This document shows positions 42,751 to 51,083 of a stretch of 64,000 nucleotides of DNA, piece by piece; within the stretch, counting starts at the first letter, position 1; every line of letters begins with the position of its first letter. The notes under the pieces are model-generated. The model did no database searches and had not been told where the DNA came from. It saw only the letters and a program-made list of their open reading frames with translations. This DNA comes from Desulfosporosinus orientis DSM 765 (GTDB lineage Bacteria > Bacillota > Desulfitobacteriia > Desulfitobacteriales > Desulfitobacteriaceae), in the NCBI RefSeq assembly GCF_000235605.1, contig NC_016584.1:4322001-4386000 (forward strand), read 5' to 3'. A program made the position numbers and the translations under genes.

Positions 42751-44904
42751 TCACTCTAGGTCATTGGCATCTCTTATGTTTTTTGATTTATTAAAAGCCT
42801 TTACACATTGAGATATGCTAAGAGGTCTAGCGAAATAATAACCTTGAAATTGCCGGCAGCCAAGTTTTTTCAAAATCTCCGCTTGCTCCAATGTCTCTAC
42901 GTATTCGGCAATAACCGTGATTGCCATTGATTCCGCCAAGTAGGTGATGGATGAAATAATATCCTGGCAGCTTTTATTGTGAATAACATCCTTGGTAATC
43001 GAACCATCGATTTTGATCTTATCCAAGTTATAATGCTTCATATAATAAAGGGAAGCGTGACCCGCTCCAAAATCATCCATAGCTATACTCACCCCTAAAT
43101 TTTTAATTTCCTGTAATAAATTTACGGTTTCAGGGTTAGTTCCAAAGGCAACAGTTTCAGTGATTTCTAATTCGATATCTTTGGGGTTAAGTTTAGTTGT
43201 TCTAAAGATATTTACAAGGATATCTACCAGTTTATCATTTAATTGAGTTGGCGAAATATTAATGGCCATTTGAATGTCAACGCTGCCATGCTTATTCCAC
43301 TCTGCCAGTTGAAAACATGCCTCTTCAATAACCCACTTACCTAGTTTCTTAATAATTCCAGCCTCTTCGGCAATCGCAACAACTACCTGGGGATTCACCC
43401 TTCCGTACAAAAAATGATTCCAGCGAAGTAAAGCCTCCACCCCAAGAACTACACCCGTCTCATCAACCTGAGGCTGATACTCAAGAAAAAACTCTTTCTT
43501 TTCAAGAGCTGCTTGAATATCAAAACATAGGGCATTTGCCATATTTCCAATATAATCATTTCTATTTAAAATTTTCTTATTTGAACTATAATCTTCACTG
43601 AGAACTGTTTGCACTAATTGCTCATAGGTATTAAAAATTGCCCTTTGTTTTTGAAGCTCATGGAGCCTGACAAAGGGATAGTACAAACTCGTACCAATTA
43701 AAATGTTAAAAATCTGCAAAGCCACGCCCCTCCATGAAGAGGTTGCAAGCCACCCGCCCAGAAGGGGCGGTGTCGTCCAGTCAACTGGGACAATCGTTAC
43801 CGGTACTAAGCCTAAAAATGTTGTTAGATAAGCGATAATGGTTAGAACAAGGGGAACAAGTACATAAGGGATCAAAAATAGGGGATTAAGTACAACAGGC
43901 AGTCCAAAAACAATTATTTCGTTAATATTAAAAATTGAGGTTAGAAAAGCTATCTTGGCTAATTTTAAGGAGTTGTTCTTTTTTCCAGCCAGAAAAATCG
44001 CTATTAATAAGCATAATGTTGAACCTGACCCTCCAATTAGAACAAACACATCGAGAAAAGGTTTGGTTAGTATATGTACTGGTTCTGCTCCCGTCGATAA
44101 GGCACTGATATTTAGATCTATTGCTTTCATATAGAGATCTTGTGAAACAGAATATAAAATATTGTTACCATGGACACCAAAGAACCAGAAGACCTGATTC
44201 AAGAAAACAAATAATATTGAAGCAAAAAACTGATTTTCAATACTTAAAAATATGTTCTTAGTTAAATTAATAATAAGGTGGTTAATATCGTCAATACCCA
44301 GATAAGCCAGTAGTAATCGAAATAATGAAACTGTGACAAGGGTTAAACAAAAGGGAGTAATTAAGAGTAAGACCTTAGGTATTAGCGGATCCCCAGCCAC
44401 CATAAATGACAGATAATACTTATGCATACACCTGTTTAGTTTGATGAATAATTCTGCTGAAATAACTGTGACTATAATAGATAAGAAAATACCTGTTACC
44501 CCCGCATTGCTTGTATGTAATCCTGAGCTTCCTGTGTTAAGAATCGTTAGCAAAGAGATAAGAGCAACTAGGGAGGTTATAATCGGATTGACTTTCTCAT
44601 TAGACATATGTGAATCAGCTAAAGCAAGTGAATAGGATATTGTGACAGAAAGGGCCAGCCCCATCAATCCAAAGGTCAAATTCCAGATACTTTGGCCAAA
44701 CGTTTTCCATTCAGTTCCAAACAACGATGTCATTAGATCTTGATACTGAATAACCGGAAAGTTATTAATAACTAAAGCTGCAGACCCCGCAATAATTAAT
44801 GGTATTATCAGTATAAACCCTTGGTTAATCGATTTAATAATACTATTGTCAGAAATAGCCGTCGATATATCTAATACCCGTTGGGTTAACTTCATCAAGA
44901 CCAC
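42751..44904 (-). CDS. PTS EIIC-like membrane domain fused to an EAL c-di-GMP phosphodiesterase
   Basis: A 717-residue protein. Residues about 15-430 form a cellobiose-type PTS EIIC membrane domain (FLNQVFWFFGVHGNNILYSV, LIGGSGSTLCLLIAIFL, GLPVVLNP). Residues about 460-705 are an EAL domain with VEALLRW, NISPTQL, ELEITE, MDDFGAGHASLYYM, KIDGSITKDV and EYVE, so the catalytic residues look complete. No EIIA or EIIB domain is present. It may couple sugar or oligosaccharide sensing at the membrane to c-di-GMP breakdown. Start GTG 44904 or ATG 44895. Confidence 0.85.
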   Translation of the reverse strand: MVLMKLTQRVLDISTAISDNSIIKSINQGFILIIPLIIAGSAALVINNFPVIQYQDLMTSLFGTEWKTFGQSIWNLTFGLMGLALSVTISYSLALADSHMSNEKVNPIITSLVALISLLTILNTGSSGLHTSNAGVTGIFLSIIVTVISAELFIKLNRCMHKYYLSFMVAGDPLIPKVLLLITPFCLTLVTVSLFRLLLAYLGIDDINHLIINLTKNIFLSIENQFFASILFVFLNQVFWFFGVHGNNILYSVSQDLYMKAIDLNISALSTGAEPVHILTKPFLDVFVLIGGSGSTLCLLIAIFLAGKKNNSLKLAKIAFLTSIFNINEIIVFGLPVVLNPLFLIPYVLVPLVLTIIAYLTTFLGLVPVTIVPVDWTTPPLLGGWLATSSWRGVALQIFNILIGTSLYYPFVRLHELQKQRAIFNTYEQLVQTVLSEDYSSNKKILNRNDYIGNMANALCFDIQAALEKKEFFLEYQPQVDETGVVLGVEALLRWNHFLYGRVNPQVVVAIAEEAGIIKKLGKWVIEEACFQLAEWNKHGSVDIQMAINISPTQLNDKLVDILVNIFRTTKLNPKDIELEITETVAFGTNPETVNLLQEIKNLGVSIAMDDFGAGHASLYYMKHYNLDKIKIDGSITKDVIHNKSCQDIISSITYLAESMAITVIAEYVETLEQAEILKKLGCRQFQGYYFARPLSISQCVKAFNKSKNIRDANDLE

Positions 44905-44980
44905 ACCCTACAAAACGTTCTAGAAACTCTTTTTTCAACATTTCTTGTGAGATTCCTTCTATTAATATCCACCATATATA

Positions 44981-45012
44981 AAAAGCCGCTACATTTTTTT
45001 GTAGCGGCTTTT
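44981..45012. terminator. Hairpin with T tracts on both strands in a divergent region
   Basis: AAAAGCCGCTAC and GTAGCGGCTTTT form a perfect 12-bp stem around ATTTTTTT. It lies upstream of both flanking genes, so no gene ends at it. It may insulate the two units or attenuate a leader of the EIIC-EAL gene. Confidence 0.55.
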
Positions 45013-45116
45013 CGGTAGTATTGCGCATATGCTTATAGCTAGACTTTTATATAGCAAAATAAATATGATAACATATTACCAATAAAGAAACTAAAGAAGC
45101 CGAAGGGAATTTTAAG

Positions 45117-46190
45117 ATGACCAATCAAAACTCAGCTGACATCATTGCTAAATTTGATCAAGTATATCCCGTATATTCCGACTTTACAAAGGTTATCGAA
45201 AACTTGTTAAAAGGAATACTTCAGCTTAAGGGCATCAGCATTCACTCAATCACTTCCCGGGTAAAAAGCCGAGAAAGTTTAAAGAGAAAGGTAAACCGTG
45301 AAGATGACAAATACACTAAACTAGAAGCCATCACCGATTTAGCCGGAATTCGAATTATCACCTATTTTGCTGACCAAGTGGATCTTATCGCCAGTTTTGT
45401 AGAGGAGGAATTTGAAGTGGATCGCTCAAATTCAGTGGATAAGCGTGAATTGATTGACCCCGAGAAATTTGGCTATCTATCCCTTCATTATGTCGTTAAA
45501 CTTCCTTCCTTTAGACTTCAACTTATAGAGTACCAACGCTTTAAAGATTGCAAAGTGGAAATTCAAATTCGCTCCATCCTTCAACATACCTGGGCTGAAA
45601 TTGAACATGACTTAGGTTATAAAAATAAACACGCCGTTCCCCGGGAGATCCGGAGAAGCTTCTCTCGACTGGCTGGATTACTGGAATTAGCTGATGAGGA
45701 ATTTATCAAGATTCGTTCCAACCTAGCTACCTACGAGGCCGAAGTTGAAGCTCAGATCGAAAAGACCCCTACTATGGTACTAATCAATCAGGCATCCCTA
45801 AAATCTTACGTTTTAAAGTCCCAACATATCTGCAGACTCGATCAGAAGATTAGTCATATCGTCAACGCTGATCTGGAGTTAAAGGACCGTTTTTTTGGCT
45901 ATCTCACCACAGTCTTTAGTTACCTGGGTGTGAAAACCATTGGAGAACTCGATGAAATCGTTCAAGACATCGGTGATGATCTTTTAAATTTCCCTCAAAA
46001 TGGATTCAAAAACAAACAGGGAGAGAAAATCAATTGGGGTACCTCTTTATTCTACTTAGCTTATGCAATCGTCGGACGAAGCGGTTCTCCTAAGCAAGTA
46101 GCTGATTATCTTGAACACTTCAAAATCGAAGCTCCTGAAAGCCGGCAAGAGCTTATCCAACAAATTATTGCAGCCTATTCTTCAAAGTAA
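45117..46190 (+). CDS. RelA/SpoT-domain (p)ppGpp synthetase-like protein
   Basis: A 357-residue protein. The synthetase core is at about 30-200: SRVKSRESLKRK, DLAGIRIITYF, GYLSLHYVV, CKVEIQIRSILQHTWAEIEHDLGYK, with the expected Arg/Lys, Asp, Tyr and Glu in place. There is no HD hydrolase domain and no TGS/ACT region, so it is not a long Rel. The 150-residue C-terminal extension is helical and unrecognised. It could be a small alarmone synthetase or a toxic variant. ATG 45117 follows GAAGGG. Confidence 0.82.
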   Translation: MTNQNSADIIAKFDQVYPVYSDFTKVIENLLKGILQLKGISIHSITSRVKSRESLKRKVNREDDKYTKLEAITDLAGIRIITYFADQVDLIASFVEEEFEVDRSNSVDKRELIDPEKFGYLSLHYVVKLPSFRLQLIEYQRFKDCKVEIQIRSILQHTWAEIEHDLGYKNKHAVPREIRRSFSRLAGLLELADEEFIKIRSNLATYEAEVEAQIEKTPTMVLINQASLKSYVLKSQHICRLDQKISHIVNADLELKDRFFGYLTTVFSYLGVKTIGELDEIVQDIGDDLLNFPQNGFKNKQGEKINWGTSLFYLAYAIVGRSGSPKQVADYLEHFKIEAPESRQELIQQIIAAYSSK

Positions 46191-46201
46191 CCTTTTACAT
46201 C

Positions 46202-46717
46202 TTAACTTTTTTCATATTTAAATTGTTCAATTTTCCATTTGCATTTCCAAACTACATTTAATATTGCTAAAGATATGGCCCCTAGTAAAACTGTAAAAAT
46301 CCCGAATATGACATTCCCGGTGCGGATTGTAGCTGTGAATTCCATAAAGAAACAAATGACCTCAATAACTAAAACTATTTTAAAAAAGTTTCTTATTTTA
46401 CTATATAAATTAATTTTAGATTCTGCATCTGTGTACATTTCGAAGGGGCCATCTGCTGCTTTTTTCCTCAGATATACCCATCTCCACCATTGTTCTATAA
46501 CTTCTACTCCCAGGTCCTCCATAAAAGATGCATAATCCGATTTATTCCCGCTCCAATTATCAAGCAAATCTATCTGATAATTATATTCCCCAGGTTCACA
46601 GGGCTCAAAAGTATAGAACCCCAGAAAGAATTTTTTTAAAGCCCATCCATTTAAAGACATTTCCCGCAGCCAAGCTTCTTCCGCATCTTTATCATAATAG
46701 AGCTTGAACTTTAACAT
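46202..46717 (-). CDS. DUF2812 membrane protein
   Basis: A 171-residue protein. The N-terminal soluble part (FKLYYDKDAEEAWLREMSLNGWALKKF) is typical of DUF2812. Two hydrophobic segments follow (FKIVLVIEVICFFMEFTA, VIFGIFTVLLGAISLAIL). It overlaps the PadR gene by seven bases. Such PadR-DUF2812 pairs are common in Firmicutes; the partner is thought to act in membrane stress sensing, but the role is unproven. Confidence 0.8.
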   Translation of the reverse strand: MLKFKLYYDKDAEEAWLREMSLNGWALKKFFLGFYTFEPCEPGEYNYQIDLLDNWSGNKSDYASFMEDLGVEVIEQWWRWVYLRKKAADGPFEMYTDAESKINLYSKIRNFFKIVLVIEVICFFMEFTATIRTGNVIFGIFTVLLGAISLAILNVVWKCKWKIEQFKYEKS

Positions 46718-47049
46718 TTTTTCATCTCCTTTTCTCCATCCAGCTTTTTGGCATTCTCTATTAGTTCCTTTAACCGTTTAACTTCATTCTCAAATATTTC
46801 CCTGCCAATTTTTGTGAGCAGATATTCTTTTTTCTTTCTGGATTCTTTATCCTCACTGTATAAACGTATCCAACCTTTTGTAAGCATAGAGTTAATTGCA
46901 CCATACAAAGTTCCCGGACCTAATACTACCCTGCCGCCTGTCATTTCACTGATATCTTGAATTATTCCATATCCGTGGTTCGGTGTTCGTACCGCTAACA
47001 ATATATAGAATAACGCTTCAGTTAAAGGCGAACTATTATCCAAATTCAT
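46711..47049 (-). CDS. PadR-family transcriptional regulator
   Basis: About 112 residues. EALFYILLAVRTPNHGYGIIQDI and VVLGPGTLYGAINSMLTKGWI are the PadR winged-helix motifs, followed by a short coiled-coil dimerisation helix. The start is placed at ATG 47049 (GGAGG just upstream); an earlier ATG at 47091 would run through the operator-like repeats. It is coupled to DUF2812. Confidence 0.85.
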   Translation of the reverse strand: MNLDNSSPLTEALFYILLAVRTPNHGYGIIQDISEMTGGRVVLGPGTLYGAINSMLTKGWIRLYSEDKESRKKKEYLLTKIGREIFENEVKRLKELIENAKKLDGEKEMKKC

Positions 47050-47061
47050 CAACCTCCGATC

Positions 47062-47106
47062 TATCGACAGTCGATATATCATATATATCACCTTCCGATA
47101 TATCTG
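47062..47106 (-). promoter_or_regulatory. PadR operator region
   Basis: TATCGACAGTCGATA (47062-47076) is a perfect palindrome around A, followed by GATATATC, TATATATC and CGATATATC blocks to 47106. This ATATC-rich repeat cluster directly upstream of the padR gene suggests autorepression. Confidence 0.55.
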
Positions 47107-47190
47107 TCAACGATGCATTTCCAAAATAGTACTAATTATTCCGTGTTTTATTAGATCAAGTGAAAGAAAATAAGTCTGATAAAGATAAGA

Positions 47191-47231
47191 GAGGACGTTT
47201 TTGTTGATAATAGGTTTCAACAAACGTCCTC
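47191..47231 (-). terminator. Hairpin downstream of the methyltransferase relic
   Basis: GAGGACGTTT-TT-GTTGA pairs with TCAACAAACGTCCTC, leaving a TT bulge. On the minus strand it ends the selenium operon/methyltransferase side; the T tract is short. Confidence 0.5.
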
Positions 47232-47276
47232 TTCACTATCTTTCAGTTTCAACAATATTGGAGAGTTTTTCATAGA

Positions 47277-47646
47277 TCATTGTACTATACAATGATAAAG
47301 CGCACTCTGGGGGCCAACATCTACCCTATGAACTTCAGCAAAATAATTTCTCATTTCCCTTTCCCCTTGGCGTATAAATCCGAAGTAATCTCCGTCTTCA
47401 GCCCATTCGATAAAATCTGTCAATAACCAGCGCTTTTGGTTATAGTCACAAAAAAGGATCTGGCTGCGGGAAAGCCTGCCAGCCTCAGCATATATACTCT
47501 GACGTAATTCAGAACTCAGCCCATGCAGAACATAAGACGAGAGAACTAAGTCAAAACTTGCATCCGGAAAATTTAATCCCTTGCCATCGCTGCCAATAAT
47601 TCATTTAGCCCTGGTCATGCACCACAACCTGTTTTTGCTGTTCCAT
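47277..47646 (-). pseudogene. Class I SAM methyltransferase with an internal deletion
   Basis: ATG 47646 (GAGGGG upstream) opens MEQQKQVVVHDQG and hits a stop. After a second stop the frame resumes as IGSDGKGLNFPDASFDLVLSSYVLHGLSS and continues to a normal end (ALYHCIVQ, stop 47277). The missing middle should hold the SAM-binding glycine motif, so the product cannot be active. Decay appears recent, since the remaining parts read cleanly. Confidence 0.6.
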
Positions 47647-47689
47647 TTGTTTTGCCCCTCTAGCTTTAATCTATGAGAAAAATCCTTGA

Positions 47690-47938
47690 CTATTCAACCT
47701 CACGGTACACGGTGTCCTGAGAATTGGTTAATGCTTGATAGACCGCCGCCACCATGATGTTATTCTCTTCCAAAAGAGCTTTTGCCCCAATATGATCGGC
47801 TACCCGCAGGGCAATGCCGCACCCGGCTTTAATGCCGGAGGGCAGCGGCATCACCCCAACCTGATACCCCGCCTGTAAAAGAGCTTTCTCGGCAAAAATA
47901 GCCGCGTGGGTATTAGCAAACGTAAGAATATACGACAC
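47690..47938 (-). CDS. DUF3343 protein of the selenium cluster
   Basis: About 82 residues. SYILTFANTHAAIFAEKALLQAG and a Cys in GIKAGCGIALRV are the DUF3343 pattern. This small protein travels with yedF and selD in bacteria that use selenium and is suspected to carry selenium or sulfur. The start is GTG 47938, six bases after AGGAGG; the longer in-frame reading overlaps yedF. Confidence 0.8.
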   Translation of the reverse strand: MSYILTFANTHAAIFAEKALLQAGYQVGVMPLPSGIKAGCGIALRVADHIGAKALLEENNIMVAAVYQALTNSQDTVYREVE

Positions 47939-47948
47939 ATTAAGCCTC

Positions 47949-48542
47949 CTAGATATTGATGAGCCGTTTTGCCCCCGACATAGTGGTAACGATGCCATAC
48001 ATATTGGCGATCTCGCCCACCCCTAGCTTCTCCGTAATTTCGAAATAATTGGTGCAGGTTCCGCAGGTCAGAATAACTGTTCCTGCCGCTTCCAAGGCAC
48101 GCAAGTCCTCCAGACAGTTCGAATCACTGCTCGTAAGGTATGCTCCCGAATTAAAAAACACTACATGGGTTGGCGGCGGCACAAGCTCCCTCAGGGCAAA
48201 AATAAAGCCTTTTATCAATATTTGCCCCAACTCTTGGCTGCCTTCCCCCATAGTATTCCGGCCGATGGCAACGACGAGTCCCGAATCTCCATCTGTCCCA
48301 CAGCTTTCCACAGTACAGCCTTCCCCAGCAACGATGGTAACCAGAACAGTGCCGTTTTCTTTCTGTTCATATTCGCTTTGGTAACCCAGACCCGTAGCCA
48401 TCTTTTCAAGATTTTGGCGGGCAATATCGTTATCCACTAAAACAGTGACCACGCCTCCCTCTTCACCCAAACCCTCCAGGGCTTTTTTGGCTCGTATGAC
48501 GGGTATAGGACAAACCTGACCAATACAATCAATGGTATTCAT
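47949..48542 (-). CDS. yedF: YedF-type sulfurtransferase-like selenium metabolism protein
   Basis: A 197-residue protein. The N-terminal TusA domain begins MNTIDCIGQVCPIPVIRAKKAL with the CPxP active-site Cys. The C-terminal part (about 95-197) is DsrE-like with VVFFNSGAYLTS and the Cys-rich LTCGTCTNYFEI. It probably passes persulfide- or perselenide-bound selenium to SelD. ATG 48542 follows AAGGAGGAAG, 17 bases after selD. Confidence 0.87.
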   Translation of the reverse strand: MNTIDCIGQVCPIPVIRAKKALEGLGEEGGVVTVLVDNDIARQNLEKMATGLGYQSEYEQKENGTVLVTIVAGEGCTVESCGTDGDSGLVVAIGRNTMGEGSQELGQILIKGFIFALRELVPPPTHVVFFNSGAYLTSSDSNCLEDLRALEAAGTVILTCGTCTNYFEITEKLGVGEIANMYGIVTTMSGAKRLINI

Positions 48543-48558
48543 GTTTTATTCTTCCTCC

Positions 48559-49581
48559 TTAGCGTACTAAAATTGATGAATTTTGAGGTGGGAGCACTTC
48601 TCCCACAATTTTAGCCTGCGACTCCACTTCCTGAATGGCGCTTAACAGCTCCTGAGCACAGGCTTTCGGAACACTGAGAAACAGCCCTCCCGAAGTCTGG
48701 GGATCGAACATTAACTCCTGCAGGGCAAAGGGTGTTTCGCCGAGATCCACGAAACCTCCCATATGATTGCGATTGCGCTGGGCAGCTGCAGTAATCAGGA
48801 AATCCCCGGCATAAGTACGAGCTTGAGGGATATAGGGCAGCTCTGAGCTATAGATTACCAAGGATGCGGCTTCCCCTGCCATTTCCCTGGCGTGGGCTAA
48901 GAGTCCGAACCCTGTGATATCTGTGCAGGCACTGATGGGAAAACTATGCATTTTCTCCGCTGCGTATTTATTAAGCCTTTGCATGGAGGAAATGGCCGCT
49001 TGAACGGCTTCTTCATCTGCTACTTCTCCACGCAGGGCAGCCATAACAATACCTATGCCCAGGGGTTTTGTGAGAATCAGCTGATCCCCGGGAACCGGTG
49101 TGTTATTGCGCCAGATTTGTTTCGGATCAAGACGCCCTGTAACCGCCAACCCATACTTGGGTTCTTTATCGTAAATGGAATGGCCTCCACAAAGCAACGC
49201 TCCCGCCTCTTGAATCTTTTCCGCGCCGCCTAGTAATATTTCTCCTAAAGCGTCTATCTCCATTCTTTCGGGATAACAAACGAGATTCAGGGCAAAAAGC
49301 GGTGTCCCGCCCATAGAGTACACATCACTTAAAGCATTAGCTGCAGCGATACGGCCAAAGGAGCGGGCATCATCCACCATGGGTGAAAAGAAATCCACTG
49401 TAGACACAATGGCAGTGTTTTCAGCAATTTGATAAACGGCAGCATCGTCTGAAGCATCAAAGCCAACCAACAGATTATGATCGCTAAAAACCGGCATGCC
49501 GGCCAACACTTTGGATAACTCCCCCGGGCCTATCTTGGCCCCGCAGCCACCGGACGTACAGTTTGACAATAAACTCATCAT
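48559..49581 (-). CDS. selD: Selenophosphate synthetase
   Basis: About 340 residues. The N-terminal SGGCGAK supplies the catalytic Cys and Lys of SelD; the Cys is encoded by TGC, so this SelD is not itself a selenoprotein. VDFFSPMVDDARSFGRIAAANALSDVYSMGG and DITGFGLLAHAREMA are family signatures. It makes monoselenophosphate for Sec-tRNA. The start is ATG 49581 with AAGGAAGGG; the upstream in-frame extension is rejected. Confidence 0.95.
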   Translation of the reverse strand: MMSLLSNCTSGGCGAKIGPGELSKVLAGMPVFSDHNLLVGFDASDDAAVYQIAENTAIVSTVDFFSPMVDDARSFGRIAAANALSDVYSMGGTPLFALNLVCYPERMEIDALGEILLGGAEKIQEAGALLCGGHSIYDKEPKYGLAVTGRLDPKQIWRNNTPVPGDQLILTKPLGIGIVMAALRGEVADEEAVQAAISSMQRLNKYAAEKMHSFPISACTDITGFGLLAHAREMAGEAASLVIYSSELPYIPQARTYAGDFLITAAAQRNRNHMGGFVDLGETPFALQELMFDPQTSGGLFLSVPKACAQELLSAIQEVESQAKIVGEVLPPQNSSILVR

Positions 49582-49654
49582 GAAAATCCCTTCCTTAACT
49601 CTGGTATTTGCATTATACTGGTATAAAATAACCACTGAGAGATTGGAGAAAACA

Positions 49655-50764
49655 ATGATTTATCTGGATAACGCCGCTACAACCCTTCAGAAACCTCCTT
49701 GTGTCAAGGAAGCGGTATTGCGGGCTATGGATACATTTGGCAACGCCTCCCGGGGAGCACACGCACCGGCGCTTGATGCTCTCCGTATGTTAATGGAAGC
49801 AAGAATAACTTTGGCTTCCCTTTTTGGGGTTGATGATCCTATGCGTGTCGTATTCACTCCCAACGCCACAGTCGCTTTAAACATCGCTATTTCCGGAATC
49901 GAAGGACATATCGTCACAACCGCCGCGGAGCACAATTCCGTACTTCGGCCCACTTACAGGCGGAATAATTATACTATTGTCCCCTTTGACAATTTGGGAC
50001 GAGTATCAACAAAAGCCATCTCCTCCGCCATTCGGCAGGATACCGGGGCCGTCGTCCTTACCCATGCTTCCAATGTCACAGGCAACGTATTTGATATCCA
50101 GTCCGTCGGCGAACTCTGTGCAGCCCGGGGCATTCACTTTATTGTCGATGCCTCACAAAGCGCCGGACTTTTGCCTGTCACTATGAAAAATATATCTGCC
50201 CTCTGCTTTACGGGGCATAAATCACTCCTAGGACCCCAAGGCACCGGCGGACTCTGTCTAGGCCCCAACTACATGCCCGAATCGTTATATGTCGGCGGAA
50301 GCGGTCATCACTCCTTCGACTCCAAACATCCTCAGCAATTGCCGGATGCCTTGGAAGCCGGTACCCAAAATGCTCACGGAATTGCGGGATTGTTGGCCGG
50401 CGTACAGTATATACAATCCACAGGACTGAATGCCATCCACCACCAAGCGGATACCTTAGCGCGCCGATTTGCCCATGCCCTGTCAGCCATTCCCGGCATT
50501 ACCCTCTATGGCGACCTGACGGCGCCTCTTCGTGTCCCCATCGTTTCACTCAATGTCAAAGGCTATGATTCTGCTCAAGTCGCGAGTCTGCTTTTTGAGA
50601 AATACGGCATCGCTGTGCGGGCGGGGGCCCATTGTGCACCCTTGGTCCATGAAGGACTCAAACTATCCGGTTCGGTCCGGTTTTCTTTTTCCCATTTCAA
50701 CACAGCAGAAGAGACAGAATTGGCTGTCCATGCTCTTTCCGTTTTGGCAAGCAAATCTGAATAA
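49655..50764 (+). CDS. Class V aminotransferase (cysteine desulfurase family, selenium-associated)
   Basis: About 369 residues, PLP-dependent. It starts MIYLDNAATTLQKPP; FTGHKSLLGPQG contains the PLP Lys, and RAGAHCAPLVHEGL has the active-site Cys loop of SufS/NifS types. Its place next to selD and yedF matches the family often seen in selenium clusters, where it may mobilise S or Se from (seleno)cysteine. ATG 49655 follows TTGGAGAAAACA. It is divergent from selD across 73 bases. Confidence 0.87.
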   Translation: MIYLDNAATTLQKPPCVKEAVLRAMDTFGNASRGAHAPALDALRMLMEARITLASLFGVDDPMRVVFTPNATVALNIAISGIEGHIVTTAAEHNSVLRPTYRRNNYTIVPFDNLGRVSTKAISSAIRQDTGAVVLTHASNVTGNVFDIQSVGELCAARGIHFIVDASQSAGLLPVTMKNISALCFTGHKSLLGPQGTGGLCLGPNYMPESLYVGGSGHHSFDSKHPQQLPDALEAGTQNAHGIAGLLAGVQYIQSTGLNAIHHQADTLARRFAHALSAIPGITLYGDLTAPLRVPIVSLNVKGYDSAQVASLLFEKYGIAVRAGAHCAPLVHEGLKLSGSVRFSFSHFNTAEETELAVHALSVLASKSE

Positions 50765-51083
50765 CCAACAAACAATAAGTCACATCTGATTATTATTTAT
50801 TACGATTCAATTATATATCGCCATGAGTCTAAATTTCAAGGTTATTGCCCAGCCGCTTTTTATGCCCGATCAAATAACCTGCATAGCTTGCTAGGAGATG
50901 ATCCTGATGCGCCAGCCTGAACAGAATAAGAGCCCCTAGAGGAATTATTCCTCTGGGGGCTCTTGGTCTGTTTTAGTAATAACCTTTAATTTCGTCCCTT
51001 CCGGATTCAACTAGGAATGGAAGGTATGCTTTAATATCTGTTGTATCTCGCTATTAGAACTGCCTGAATTGAATGCAAGCATA
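50765..51083. other. Intergenic region between convergent genes
   Basis: About 320 bases between the class V aminotransferase and the flagellin end. It contains the terminator at 50928-50964; otherwise no gene or repeat is evident. Confidence 0.5.
50928..50964. terminator. Strong bidirectional terminator
   Basis: AAGAGCCCCTAGAGGAAT and its complement through TATTCCTCTGGGGGCTCTT form a 17-bp stem with one G-T-type mismatch, followed by GGTCTGTTTT. It serves the plus-strand aminotransferase and probably the minus-strand flagellin gene. Confidence 0.75.

Noticed and set aside
49496-49654. A longer class V aminotransferase starting at 49496
   Set aside because: The extra 53 codons overlap the selD coding region and are unlike the family; ATG 49655 has a ribosome binding site and the normal LDNAATT start.
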